From Acinetobacter baumannii (lineage in GTDB: Bacteria; Pseudomonadota; Gammaproteobacteria; Pseudomonadales; Moraxellaceae): a stretch of DNA of 64,000 bases. Position numbers and translations under genes: made by a program. The DNA lies in the NCBI RefSeq assembly GCF_016508585.1, contig NZ_JADVOP010000022.1, positions 1-64,000 on the forward strand. The letters are read 5' to 3'. Below, piece by piece: positions 9,152 through 18,976 of this stretch. Each line of letters opens with the position of its first letter. The first letter of the stretch is position 1. The notes under the pieces were generated by a model. The model was not told where the DNA came from, did not search any database, and saw only the letters and a program-made list of their open reading frames with translations.

Positions 9152-11920
9152 ATGGATCTTTCTACAAATAAATTTAGGTCATTCGAGCGTGGTATGCCAG
9201 CAAAAATTAATTTTAAAAAATCTGTGCTTTCACATAGTGTTCATTTACACTTTGATCGTTATCATATCAATAAACTGATATGTTCAAGTGTTTTTTTAAG
9301 TATTTTTGTAGTACCTGTGAGTTACGCAGAGCAAGCACAGAATAATCAGAACATAAACTCAAATACTGTAAACATTACACATGATCAAGAACAATTAGAG
9401 TCGGCAGCAAGACAAGAAGGGTTGTCGAACGAGAAAATTGATCAACTCGATGAGAAAGTCAAACAGGCTCAACAGCAGCCTGAACAATTTGATAGTGTAA
9501 AGATGCTTGAACAGCAACAGCAGAATATTGGTGCTCAGGATGATTTCAAACCTATTGAATTTGAAGACTTGGAAGATTTGCCCGCGGTCAGTGTAGACCC
9601 ATCAATGGCAAATGAAATTTACAGTGTGGCAGAACAGGCTAAAACCGAAGCACAAAATTTCCGTAATGGCGTGAGCAAAACGCCTGAGGTCGAAGTCAGT
9701 AACGCCACGCAACAAGAGTTAACCGAGATCACTCAGGCTCCTGTCAATGTTGATCAATTGATACAAACCATTCGTGCAGATAACCAAATTTCTGTCCAAG
9801 AAAATGAAGCGGGTAAAACCCTGGTTGATCATAGCGCAAACCTTCCCGAGGAAGAGCAACCCAAAAAAGGTTTCTTTAGAAATCTTGTCAGTAAAATTCG
9901 CGGACCACAGGACAATGGTGCTCCAATTGCAAAAATCAGTGTATCTGTTTCAGGCGCACCACCAGTTTTGGCAAACAACTTAAAAGCCAAACTCAGTACT
10001 TTTACTCAAGAAGCTTATTCTGATTTTAATGGTTCAGTGCCTCAGCTGCGCACACTTGCGGTTCAGGCGGCACAAGCTGTAGGCTACTACAATGCACAAT
10101 TCAGGTTCAGTAAAATTGATGATAGTCATTTAGGTGTTAAAGTCACTCCGAATGATCCAGTTAAGGTCACTGAACAAAATATAGAGTTTACAGGTCCTGG
10201 TGCAAATCTTGCCCAATTCCAGGTGATTGGTGTATTACCTGACTTGGAGGAGGGTGATGTTCTCAATCATGGTTTATATGAAACAACAAAAACCCGAATA
10301 GCGGATGCAGCATCCAATAATGGATTTTTTGATAGTTATTGGCGTTTACATGATGTCAAAGTGGAGCAACCACAAAATAAAGCGCAGATTAATTTAAAGT
10401 ATGAAACAGGCGAACGCTATAAATTAGAAGATGTCGAGTTTAGAATGAGTGACCCTTCTAAACCGTTACCGATTGATTTAAAAATCTTAAAAACTTTGGC
10501 GCCATGGAATGATGGTGCAGATTATACTGCCTGGCGTGTCAATGGTCTGGCAAATAACCTGACCAACTCTCGCTATTTTAATTATACGCTTGTAGATGCA
10601 GTTAAACCTGATGCGATCGTAAAACCATTGGAGCTACCGGCAGATTTGCAAGCTTTGGTCGATCAGGAAAATGTTGCTGAATCAACTTTTGCAGCACAAA
10701 CAGATGCTGATAAGGCACATCTATCAGATAAAGAAGTTACCCAGAATGTAGTCAATGAAAATCAATTTGCCGGGACTCAAGGGGAAGAAGCCAACCCAAA
10801 TTTAAAACAGCTTCAAGCACAGCAAAAAGAAAAAGAGTCTGATGAGGATCAGCTCAAGGATAAAGCGCGCGAAACCAAAAAAATCCCTGTGATTGTGACT
10901 TTAAATGCGGATCGTTTAAATAGTCTGGAAACAGGGATCGGTTATGGAACAGATACCGGTGTCCGTTTGCGTGGTCAGTATAGACGTGCCATTGTCAATC
11001 ATCTGGGTCATTCCTTTGATGCCAACATGGAGTTGTCACAGATTCGTCAATCGATTGATGCGCGTTACAACATTCCTTATAAACATCCTTTAAATGATTA
11101 TTTCAGTTTGGTTGCGGGTTATGAACGAGAAACTCGTGATGGTATTGGTAATGACATGGACCTGGTTATTGAATCTGCTGTTGCTGGGGTTGACCGCATT
11201 ATCAAAGGATCACGTAAAGAGTGGCAACATATTTTGGGTGTACGCTATCGTTTAGACCGCGTCACACAAAATGGACCAGTCGATATTGCCAATATTCCTG
11301 ACGCATTTTTGATTCCAGGCTCTGATCAAGAGCAAGAATCGTTACTATTAGGTTATGAAGCAACCAAAACAATCAGTGATAACCGTGTAAATCCAACACG
11401 TGGCTATAAACAAAGTTATAAAATCCAGCTAGGCAGCCAGTCATTACTGTCTGATACGGATATGGCAATCACCAGCGCTGAATGGAAAGGTTTGTATTCT
11501 TTTGGCGAAAATGACAACCATCAAATTTTGGGTGGTTTGAATGTGGGCTATATTTTTGCCAAAGATTTCGAAAAAGTACCTTATAACTTAAGATACTTTG
11601 CAGGCGGTGATCAAAGTCTCAGAGGTTTTGACTATAAAAGTTTATCGCCTGTTGAGTATGGGTATAAAGTGGGTGGACAAGGCTTAGCGGTAGGGTCTTT
11701 AGAATACAATTATCAATTTAAAGACGGTTGGCGTGGTGCTGTATTTAGTGACTTCGGTAATGCTTATGACAAGTCATTCAGCAATGATACAGAATATAGC
11801 GTAGGTGTGGGTCTGCGTTGGAAGTCACCGATTGGTCCGATTCGAATCGATGTTGCATCCGGCATATCTGATCCCGCGAAACCGATTCGTTTGCACTTCT
11901 TTATTGGTTCGCAACTTTAA
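9152..11920 (+). CDS. tamA: Outer-membrane assembly factor TamA (BamA/TamA family), enlarged
   Basis: 922 residues. TamA is an Omp85-family outer-membrane protein that works with inner-membrane TamB in outer-membrane protein or lipid transport. Seen: a signal sequence around 40-60 (preceded by a long basic N-terminus; ATG 9194 is an alternative start), a low-complexity Gln/Glu-rich stretch (about 65-250), POTRA-type domains (about 255-490), a second Gln/Asp/Glu/Lys-rich insert (about 495-580), and a C-terminal 16-strand barrel (about 590-922) with GGDQSLRGFDY (the RGF motif of lid loop L6) and a terminal aromatic beta signal LHFFIGSQL. E. coli TamA has about 577 residues, so both disordered parts are additions. 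tamB follows 35 nt later. Confidence 0.92.
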   Translation: MDLSTNKFRSFERGMPAKINFKKSVLSHSVHLHFDRYHINKLICSSVFLSIFVVPVSYAEQAQNNQNINSNTVNITHDQEQLESAARQEGLSNEKIDQLDEKVKQAQQQPEQFDSVKMLEQQQQNIGAQDDFKPIEFEDLEDLPAVSVDPSMANEIYSVAEQAKTEAQNFRNGVSKTPEVEVSNATQQELTEITQAPVNVDQLIQTIRADNQISVQENEAGKTLVDHSANLPEEEQPKKGFFRNLVSKIRGPQDNGAPIAKISVSVSGAPPVLANNLKAKLSTFTQEAYSDFNGSVPQLRTLAVQAAQAVGYYNAQFRFSKIDDSHLGVKVTPNDPVKVTEQNIEFTGPGANLAQFQVIGVLPDLEEGDVLNHGLYETTKTRIADAASNNGFFDSYWRLHDVKVEQPQNKAQINLKYETGERYKLEDVEFRMSDPSKPLPIDLKILKTLAPWNDGADYTAWRVNGLANNLTNSRYFNYTLVDAVKPDAIVKPLELPADLQALVDQENVAESTFAAQTDADKAHLSDKEVTQNVVNENQFAGTQGEEANPNLKQLQAQQKEKESDEDQLKDKARETKKIPVIVTLNADRLNSLETGIGYGTDTGVRLRGQYRRAIVNHLGHSFDANMELSQIRQSIDARYNIPYKHPLNDYFSLVAGYERETRDGIGNDMDLVIESAVAGVDRIIKGSRKEWQHILGVRYRLDRVTQNGPVDIANIPDAFLIPGSDQEQESLLLGYEATKTISDNRVNPTRGYKQSYKIQLGSQSLLSDTDMAITSAEWKGLYSFGENDNHQILGGLNVGYIFAKDFEKVPYNLRYFAGGDQSLRGFDYKSLSPVEYGYKVGGQGLAVGSLEYNYQFKDGWRGAVFSDFGNAYDKSFSNDTEYSVGVGLRWKSPIGPIRIDVASGISDPAKPIRLHFFIGSQL

Positions 11921-11955
11921 TTAACTAAAAATATAAGAGAATTACTGGAAATATT

Positions 11956-14900
11956 ATGGCTGATGAAGAACATCAAGATGTTCAAAATGAACAGCAAAAT
12001 GATCAACCCAAGCAGGAATTGATGCCGAAGAAACGTAATTTATTACGTAATATTCTGATGTCTTTACTTCTGGTCATTATTTTATTGATTGCTGCTTTGG
12101 CTGTAATGTTTAGTACCGATAAAGGCAGTAAGTTTTTACTGGACCGTGTTGCTGCAAGTCAAAAAATCATTGCTTATCAATATGAAAGTGGAAACTTGCT
12201 GCAAGGGATCATTCTTAAAAATGTCTTGGTTACCTTAAGTGCAGTGGATGTCAAAATTGATCGTGCTGATATTTCTTTAGGGTGGCGGGCAATTTTAGAT
12301 AAAGAAATCCATCTGAGTCATGCGGATGTCAATAATTTAATCATTATCAGTAAGAGTCCGCCAAGCGATGAACCTTTTAAATTCAGTGAAATTAAATTGC
12401 CATTTGTTTTGCGTTTAGACAAGGCTGACGTGGATCATTTGCAATTCCAGACCAGTTCTTCAAAAGTAGATATCAATGATATTTATTTGGAAAATGCGTT
12501 GTGGTCTGGAACTGCACTGAAGTTTGAAAATTCAAAAATGGACATGGGCTATTTATCGGTCAAAGATGCCACTGGAAACATGGATTTTAAACAAGGTGAT
12601 TATCCACTTAACGCCAAAGCTATTCTTCGTCTTCCTTCGTTAAAAAGTTTAAATGTTGAAGATATCTACGTGCACGCCCGTGGTTCTTTAGCCACCATTA
12701 AAGCAGGAGTGGCGACGAAAACCCCGGATTTGTTGACAGGTTGGGCAGTCATTCACCCAATGCAGCATGACGTTCCAATGAACGGTGCACTGATATTTAA
12801 AGATTATCATTGGCCATTGATGCTAGACCAACAACTTTTATCTAAAAATGGTATAGCTAAATTTCAAGGCGATGTAAAAGGTCTGAATCTAGAGCTCAAC
12901 ACCGACATCAGTGGTAAAAATATTCCACAAGGGCAATACACGGCTCTGGCACATACTGATTTGGTTAATCAACTGAATATCAACAATATAAATGGTCAGT
13001 TGATGGGCGGGGCGGTCAACCTTACCGGTTTAGTGGGTTGGCATGATGTAGTACATTGGGATATCCAAGGGCGTTTAGACCGACTTAATCCAAAAGATAA
13101 AGTGATACCTCAGGCGATTCAGGATTTTCTGCCAGCCTCATTGGATGCAAAAATTGCGTCGGTGGGTCAGTTAAAGCAGGGTATGCATTTAACAGCCAAT
13201 CTTGATTTTGATAAATACGAATCATGGAAGGTTAAGCTTGATCAAGCTGAACAAAAAGGCAAAAAACCCGAACCAATGCTATTGGGAGTAAATTGGAATA
13301 ACATCGATCGGGCGGTGCCTTATGTAGGCTGGTTGAGCAGTGAGCAGGGGCAAGTCAATGTTGCACTTGTAGAAGGTCAGCAAAATATTCATGTTGCGAC
13401 TGTTGTTCGTCAACATGAAAAAGGCAGTTTGCCAGCAGGTAAATATAATGCTCAGGTCGACCTAAAAGGCAATGATCTACATATTCCTGCATTTGAATAT
13501 GTTGCGACCAAAGGCAGTTTATCTGGAAATGCTGTGGTTGAATTACCAACTGAAAAACGTCAATTGAAGTGGAATGCACTGCTCAACGCAAAAGATTTTA
13601 ATCCACAGAGTATTGTTGCCACTGCACCAGTGGATCTCTTAAATGGGCAAATCAAAGCCAATGGTTATGCGAAACCAAATCAACAGTTGATTAATTTGGA
13701 GGCGATTAATTTAACGGGACGTATTGCCAACCAAGCCAAAGCAGAAACCATTCAGTTAACCGGTAAAAGCACAGCAGCAATAATTTTCAATGATGCGAAA
13801 GCTGGTGGGGCATTTAAAGGTTTTGCTGTGAATTATGATGGTGCTTTAAATGCGTCACAAATGAAGCAAGGCAGTGGTTTGCTCAAAATTCGTGTTGCAG
13901 GAACACCTGAGCTGATTAAAATTTCTGAACTTCAACATGATGGTGTTGCCGGGAAAATTCTAGCCAATGGTTTAGTCCATATCAGCAATGGTGTGGGCTG
14001 GGATATCAATGCCTCTTTGGTGCGATTTAAACCTCAATATTTTGTGTCTTCAATTCGTGGAGAAGTTTCAGGCAATGTTAAAACTCAAGGTAATTGGTCA
14101 GATCGTTTAAAGAAAATCAATATTCAGCAATTGAATCTTGCAGGCATGATTAACAATAAGCCATTGCGAGGAAAAGGCAATTTAGCAGTCGTGCTTAACT
14201 CTGACCTCAAGGGGTTGATGCCTCAACAATTTGAAGCAAATAATCTATTTTTATCTTATGCAAGCAATCAGGTTCAAGCATCCGGAAATGCGCAGAATTT
14301 GAGACTAAAATTGAATGCACCTGCATTATATGAGCTTTACCCGGGGTTGCGTGGTACAGCGCATGGTTATTTAAATTTACAAGCACAGCCGCGTTTAAGT
14401 GCGACAGCCAATCTCGCAGTGGATGATTTCAGACTGAATGACAGTTTAAGCATCAAGAAATTAAGCTTAAAAGGTGAGTTACCAACATCGGAAACTGTAC
14501 CATCTAAAATGGTTGCACAAATGGAAACCTTGCGTAGTGGCAATCGAGAGATTCAGCACGCAGGCATTACACTGTCAGGAACCCGTAAAGCCCATCTATT
14601 ACAATTACAAGCATGGAACTATTATTCAAAGTTTTATGTGCAGTTTGCTGGTGGGTTCAATGCTCAAAATGATTGGCTGGGTCAGGTTCAAAAAGGTGAG
14701 TTCGACTCGGTGCGAGCGCATTTATTGCAACAGCAACATGCACCGGTTATTTTCAATGCAGCTAAATCAGAGCTATATGTCGGACAGCATTGTTGGTTGA
14801 GTCAACAAAGTCAATTATGTTTTGATCAACCCGTTCGTGCGAGTCAAAAGCATGGCAATGTTTCATTTGTCACTAAAAACTTAGACTTAAATGACTTTGC

Positions 14901-16497
14901 TGCATTTATGCCAGAAGGTTTAGCCCTCACAGGTAAGCTAAACGGTTATGCAAAAGCGTCATGGACACAAGGTCAGCAACCTAAATTGGATGCCAAATTG
15001 GTGACACGGAATGGACAGATTGGTATTGCAGCAGAAGATCCAAATGATCCATCAACATCAATGAACTATGATGAAGCCAGTATTGTAGTGAAAAGCATCA
15101 AAGATGGCTTGTTATTGCGTACTGATTTGAAAGCACCGAACGTGGGAACAGGATATGCGAGCGTTGTAGTCAATCCCTATGTCGACGCTAAACCGATGCG
15201 TGGGGAGGTTGCTTTTAATGAAGTTCAATTGAAAATTTTAAAACCATTTATTGCAGATGTACGCAAATTGGATGGAACATTATCACTGGCAGGTAAGATC
15301 AATGGTACGCTGACACAACCGTTATTCGATGGTGAAATGCGTTTGAAGAATGGTGAAATCAGCATGATTTCACTACCAGTCAACTTAAATAATATTCAGC
15401 TTTATACTTCAATTCGCCAAGATGTTGCCACAATCAATGGTGCTTTTAACAGTGGTCGTGGGGTTGGTAAGATTTCAGGCAGTGTGGATTGGAAAAATGA
15501 TCCACATGTGCAAATGCGTTTGACTGGTGACAAATTATTGATTCGCCAAGCCCCTTTAATCACTGCAATTGTTGATACGGATATGGAACTTGATGCTTTG
15601 CCGTTAAGTAAAAAATTAACAGTGAAAGGTAAAGTGGATGTACCACAAGCACTGATTTCAATGCCGGAATCAAGTGCAACCGTGGTCAATGTATCACCCG
15701 ATGTCCGTATCGTAAAAGAAGGACAAAATCAGCTTGCGTTACTCAAGGCGGCTCAGCCATGGGCAATCCGTGCTGATGTTTCAGTGAACTTGGGGGATAA
15801 AGTCATTTTCCAAGGTTTTAACAGCCGTATTCCTTTAGTCGGGCGTTTGTACCTTTCACAGCGTGGTTTGGAGACGGCAATGCGTGCCAATGGTGCGATT
15901 GGTGTCAGTCAAAAAGTGACTGTGGAAGCCTATGGTCAACGTCTTGATTTAAACCGGGCGATCGCGCGTTTTAATGGTCCTTTGTCGAATCCAACCTTGG
16001 ATGTGGATACCAACAAGAGTATTTCGGGAAGTACGGTCGGTTTGCGTGTGACTGGAACAGCTTCAAGTCCAAATATCCAGGTTTATAATGATGCTGGACT
16101 ATCAGATCAAGAAGCCATGAATGCGCTGATCACAGGACGTATCAATGAAGGTTCAAGCGGATTAAGTAATGCAGAAGGCTTTAAGTCTGATGTAAACAAT
16201 ACCATTGCTGCAGCAGGAATCAGTCTAGGCTTAGGCGGAACCCGCGCATTTACCAATCAGATTGGAAGAACGTTTGGTCTGAGTGGTTTGTCTTTTGATG
16301 CGCAGGGGACAGGTGATGATACTCAGGTGAGTTTAACGGGATATATTACGCCAGACCTATATATCCGTTATGGCGTTGGCGTATTTACTCCCGTGAATAA
16401 ATTGACTTTACGTTATCAAATGAATAAACGTCTGTACTTGGAAGCAAGTCAGTCTTTGGAAAAAGCGATCGATTTGTTCTACCATTGGCGTTTCTAA
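11956..16497 (+). CDS. tamB: Translocation and assembly module protein TamB
   Basis: 1513 residues. TamB is anchored in the inner membrane and spans the periplasm as a long hydrophobic beta-groove that contacts TamA and is thought to carry phospholipids to the outer membrane. Seen: a cytoplasmic charged N-terminus (1-30), one transmembrane helix (about 31-52, NILMSLLLVIILLIAALAV), then more than 1300 residues of short beta-repeats of the AsmA-like type, and the C-terminal TamB/DUF490 domain (about 1150-1513). The C-terminal part includes GRINEGSSGLSNAEG and ends in a beta-strand-rich tail. It is longer than E. coli TamB (1259). It is co-transcribed with tamA; a strong hairpin follows. Confidence 0.94.
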   Translation: MADEEHQDVQNEQQNDQPKQELMPKKRNLLRNILMSLLLVIILLIAALAVMFSTDKGSKFLLDRVAASQKIIAYQYESGNLLQGIILKNVLVTLSAVDVKIDRADISLGWRAILDKEIHLSHADVNNLIIISKSPPSDEPFKFSEIKLPFVLRLDKADVDHLQFQTSSSKVDINDIYLENALWSGTALKFENSKMDMGYLSVKDATGNMDFKQGDYPLNAKAILRLPSLKSLNVEDIYVHARGSLATIKAGVATKTPDLLTGWAVIHPMQHDVPMNGALIFKDYHWPLMLDQQLLSKNGIAKFQGDVKGLNLELNTDISGKNIPQGQYTALAHTDLVNQLNINNINGQLMGGAVNLTGLVGWHDVVHWDIQGRLDRLNPKDKVIPQAIQDFLPASLDAKIASVGQLKQGMHLTANLDFDKYESWKVKLDQAEQKGKKPEPMLLGVNWNNIDRAVPYVGWLSSEQGQVNVALVEGQQNIHVATVVRQHEKGSLPAGKYNAQVDLKGNDLHIPAFEYVATKGSLSGNAVVELPTEKRQLKWNALLNAKDFNPQSIVATAPVDLLNGQIKANGYAKPNQQLINLEAINLTGRIANQAKAETIQLTGKSTAAIIFNDAKAGGAFKGFAVNYDGALNASQMKQGSGLLKIRVAGTPELIKISELQHDGVAGKILANGLVHISNGVGWDINASLVRFKPQYFVSSIRGEVSGNVKTQGNWSDRLKKINIQQLNLAGMINNKPLRGKGNLAVVLNSDLKGLMPQQFEANNLFLSYASNQVQASGNAQNLRLKLNAPALYELYPGLRGTAHGYLNLQAQPRLSATANLAVDDFRLNDSLSIKKLSLKGELPTSETVPSKMVAQMETLRSGNREIQHAGITLSGTRKAHLLQLQAWNYYSKFYVQFAGGFNAQNDWLGQVQKGEFDSVRAHLLQQQHAPVIFNAAKSELYVGQHCWLSQQSQLCFDQPVRASQKHGNVSFVTKNLDLNDFAAFMPEGLALTGKLNGYAKASWTQGQQPKLDAKLVTRNGQIGIAAEDPNDPSTSMNYDEASIVVKSIKDGLLLRTDLKAPNVGTGYASVVVNPYVDAKPMRGEVAFNEVQLKILKPFIADVRKLDGTLSLAGKINGTLTQPLFDGEMRLKNGEISMISLPVNLNNIQLYTSIRQDVATINGAFNSGRGVGKISGSVDWKNDPHVQMRLTGDKLLIRQAPLITAIVDTDMELDALPLSKKLTVKGKVDVPQALISMPESSATVVNVSPDVRIVKEGQNQLALLKAAQPWAIRADVSVNLGDKVIFQGFNSRIPLVGRLYLSQRGLETAMRANGAIGVSQKVTVEAYGQRLDLNRAIARFNGPLSNPTLDVDTNKSISGSTVGLRVTGTASSPNIQVYNDAGLSDQEAMNALITGRINEGSSGLSNAEGFKSDVNNTIAAAGISLGLGGTRAFTNQIGRTFGLSGLSFDAQGTGDDTQVSLTGYITPDLYIRYGVGVFTPVNKLTLRYQMNKRLYLEASQSLEKAIDLFYHWRF

Positions 16498-16552
16498 TTT
16501 GATCATCGTTATCGTTTTAACCGGACTTGGATTTTTCGAAATTTAATCTGTG

Positions 16553-16593
16553 AAATAGAAAGCCCAAATATCGAATATTTGGGCTTTCTATTT
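16553..16593. terminator. Long perfect hairpin terminator after tamB
   Basis: Perfect 19-bp inverted repeat (16553-16571 and 16575-16593) around a 3-nt loop; the GC-rich core is AAGCCCAAATAT. It lies 56 nt downstream of the tamB stop and ends in TTT. Very likely an intrinsic terminator. Confidence 0.85.
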
Positions 16594-17013
16594 GAGAAAA
16601 TCTAATAAAATTTTCAAAGCGATGATTGTTGTACGTATTTTTACACTAGATTTAAATGGATATGTATATGTTGGTTTTTTATTGAGTCACTTGGACCGTC
16701 TTCCCTACGGTTCAGCCTTTTCTTGCACCCGCAGTTTTATTTCCTTTTTCTTCAAAACATCAGCTTGCAAAGTCGATTGATTATTTTGGTGTCGTATTTT
16801 TGAAAGTTCAATAATGGCTTCTTTGGCTGATTATGCATCTAGATCTTGAGCGATAGAGCCTATAGAGATACTTTTTTAATTATCATTTTATTAAGCTGAA
16901 TAAGTTGATATTAGATTTTAATTTCTGAGTTTTTTCGATTTAATCAATTGAAACATAATCAGGTCATTGATATAAAAGAATCTAATCATGAAAAGAATAT
17001 AAGGACAATAACA
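16594..17013. other. Intergenic region, no supported gene
   Basis: 420 bp of AT-rich DNA between the tamB terminator and the M48 peptidase start. An open frame at 16592-16780 begins inside the terminator hairpin, has no ribosome binding site and encodes no recognisable protein, so it is not called. The peptidase promoter presumably lies here. Confidence 0.5.
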
Positions 17014-18870
17014 ATGTACAGTCAGGAAAGGATGACTCGACTTGAGCAAGAATTACGTAAAAATCCCAAGGCTTACCACCGAAAAGTAAAAATACTGGCA
17101 TGGTTGGGAAACTTATATATAGCATTTGGTGTTGTGCTTTTGGTGGTTTTATTGATTTTAGCCTGTCTGTCAATTTTGGTTTTAAAGGCTTTTGCAATAA
17201 AGATCATTATTCCTGTTGCAATATTTCTGTATGTGATTGTTAAATCACTCTGGATTAGTGTAGAAAAGCCCCAAGGCATCTCTATTCAGGCGAAAGACGC
17301 GCCTGAGTTATTTAAAATCATTGATGAATTAAGTCTAAAATTAAATTCACCTTCATTTCATCATGTACTTATTACAGATGATTTTAATGCAGCGGTCGTT
17401 CAGACGCCTCGACTCGGTCTATTTGGGTGGTATGAAAATTATTTGATAATTGGTTTACCGTTGATGCAATCCTTATCCGTTGCACAGCTTACTTCAGTGC
17501 TGGCACATGAATTCGGGCATTTATCTAAAAATCATGCCAAAACAGCAAACTGGATTTATCGTCAAAGGATTCGATGGGCGCAGCTTTATCAACTTGTAGA
17601 GCAAAATGCCAGTCGGATAGATATTATTTTTAGACCGTTCTTTAAAATGTTTGTGCCATATTTTGCCTCTTTCTCTTTTCCTGTTGCCCGTGCAAATGAA
17701 TACGAAGCTGATAAAATTTCTGTGCAATTGACATCTGCTGAAACTGTGGCACAAACCTTGACTACGGTAAATGTCGTAGGATGTTATTTAAGTGAGGAGT
17801 TTTGGCCAGCCATCTTTAAGCATGCTGAAAATATGCCCAAACCCATAATTTCTCCCTATCTCGGTTACGTCAATCAGCTGATTGAATTTTCTGAGCCGAA
17901 TAAAACCAAGAAATGGTTGGATCAGTCTTTAAAATTACAAACCAGTTTGGAGGATACACATCCTTCTTTAATGGATCGCTTGGAGGCAATTGGTCAAACG
18001 GCTCAATTGGTATTTGCTGAAAAAGGACATACAGCCGATTTACTTCTGGGGGATCAGCTGGCAAAAATAACGGCCACGTTTGATCATCAATGGCAGAACA
18101 ATGTTTTGGGCGTTTGGCAGCAGCACCATCAACATATCCAACAGCAAAAAGAATATTTGAAGCAATTGAATGAAAAGTTAGCACGAGGTGAAAAACTATC
18201 TACTGAAGAAAGATTTACACATGTAGAGCTCACCGATACCGTTTTGCATCAACCTGATATTGCATTTGATTTAATGAGAGAACTCTATGAGGAAGATCAA
18301 GAAAATGCCCTGGCCAACTATATCTATGGACGTCTTTTGTTAGAGCGAAAAGATCAATCCGGATGTGCTATTTTAGAAAGATCAGCACAAATGAATGAAT
18401 TCTATCAAGTGCAAGTCTATGAAATGCTGTATCAGTTTTATCTAGCGCAGGATTTTGCTGCTGAAGCTGAAAAATATCAAAGACGCATGCTGGATCGCGT
18501 CGAGCTTGAACAGATGGCAATGAGCGAGCGTCAGGAGGTGAGTTTCAGAGATCATTTTATACCACATGGATTGACCCTTGAAGAATTGGAAGATTTATTA
18601 CAGCAACTTAGAAAATATACCGGTATTCAACAGGTCTGGTTGGTGCAAAAGCAAGTGCAGCATCTTAAGCATATCCCTTGTTATATTCTAGGTTTCAGTC
18701 TGAAGAAAGGGTTTAACAAAGTGGATATTGAGACAATCGTACAGACCGCAAAAGTATTACAGGAAAATGTGGTCTTTCCCGGTGAAACATTCCTACTGTG
18801 TTTTGATGTTGATGAAAATCAGAAGATCAAAAAGAATGTTAGACAAGTACAATCTGCTCAAATCATTTAA
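17014..18870 (+). CDS. Membrane-anchored M48 family metallopeptidase with long C-terminal region
   Basis: 618 residues from the ATG at 17014, chosen because AAGGA sits 8 nt upstream; a TTG at 16948 would add 22 residues without a ribosome binding site. Seen: two adjacent hydrophobic segments (about 33-85), the zinc motif HEFGH (165-169) and the third ligand in NEYEAD (about 230), typical of M48 peptidases. After the catalytic domain comes a charged helical C-terminal half (about 330-618) with TPR-like sequence. Such proteins are integral inner-membrane proteases related to HtpX, but this one is over twice HtpX length. Substrate unknown. Confidence 0.87.
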   Translation: MYSQERMTRLEQELRKNPKAYHRKVKILAWLGNLYIAFGVVLLVVLLILACLSILVLKAFAIKIIIPVAIFLYVIVKSLWISVEKPQGISIQAKDAPELFKIIDELSLKLNSPSFHHVLITDDFNAAVVQTPRLGLFGWYENYLIIGLPLMQSLSVAQLTSVLAHEFGHLSKNHAKTANWIYRQRIRWAQLYQLVEQNASRIDIIFRPFFKMFVPYFASFSFPVARANEYEADKISVQLTSAETVAQTLTTVNVVGCYLSEEFWPAIFKHAENMPKPIISPYLGYVNQLIEFSEPNKTKKWLDQSLKLQTSLEDTHPSLMDRLEAIGQTAQLVFAEKGHTADLLLGDQLAKITATFDHQWQNNVLGVWQQHHQHIQQQKEYLKQLNEKLARGEKLSTEERFTHVELTDTVLHQPDIAFDLMRELYEEDQENALANYIYGRLLLERKDQSGCAILERSAQMNEFYQVQVYEMLYQFYLAQDFAAEAEKYQRRMLDRVELEQMAMSERQEVSFRDHFIPHGLTLEELEDLLQQLRKYTGIQQVWLVQKQVQHLKHIPCYILGFSLKKGFNKVDIETIVQTAKVLQENVVFPGETFLLCFDVDENQKIKKNVRQVQSAQII

Positions 18871-18909
18871 CTTTATTGATCTAAAAATATTTCAAAATTT
18901 CGATAAAAT

Positions 18910-18939
18910 AAAACATCCCAACGAGCGATGGGATGTTTT
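18910..18939. terminator. Bidirectional terminator between convergent genes
   Basis: Perfect 11-bp stem (18910-18920 and 18929-18939; core CATCCCA/TGGGATG) with an 8-nt loop, A-tract before and T-tract after. It separates the M48 peptidase gene (+) from the acyl-CoA ligase gene (-). Confidence 0.85.
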
Positions 18940-18976
18940 AGGCTGTTTGAATTCTTTAATCAATACGTTACTCGAG

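Noticed and set aside
16592..16780. 62-codon frame after tamB
   Set aside because: Begins inside a perfect terminator hairpin, has no ribosome binding site and no recognisable protein character.
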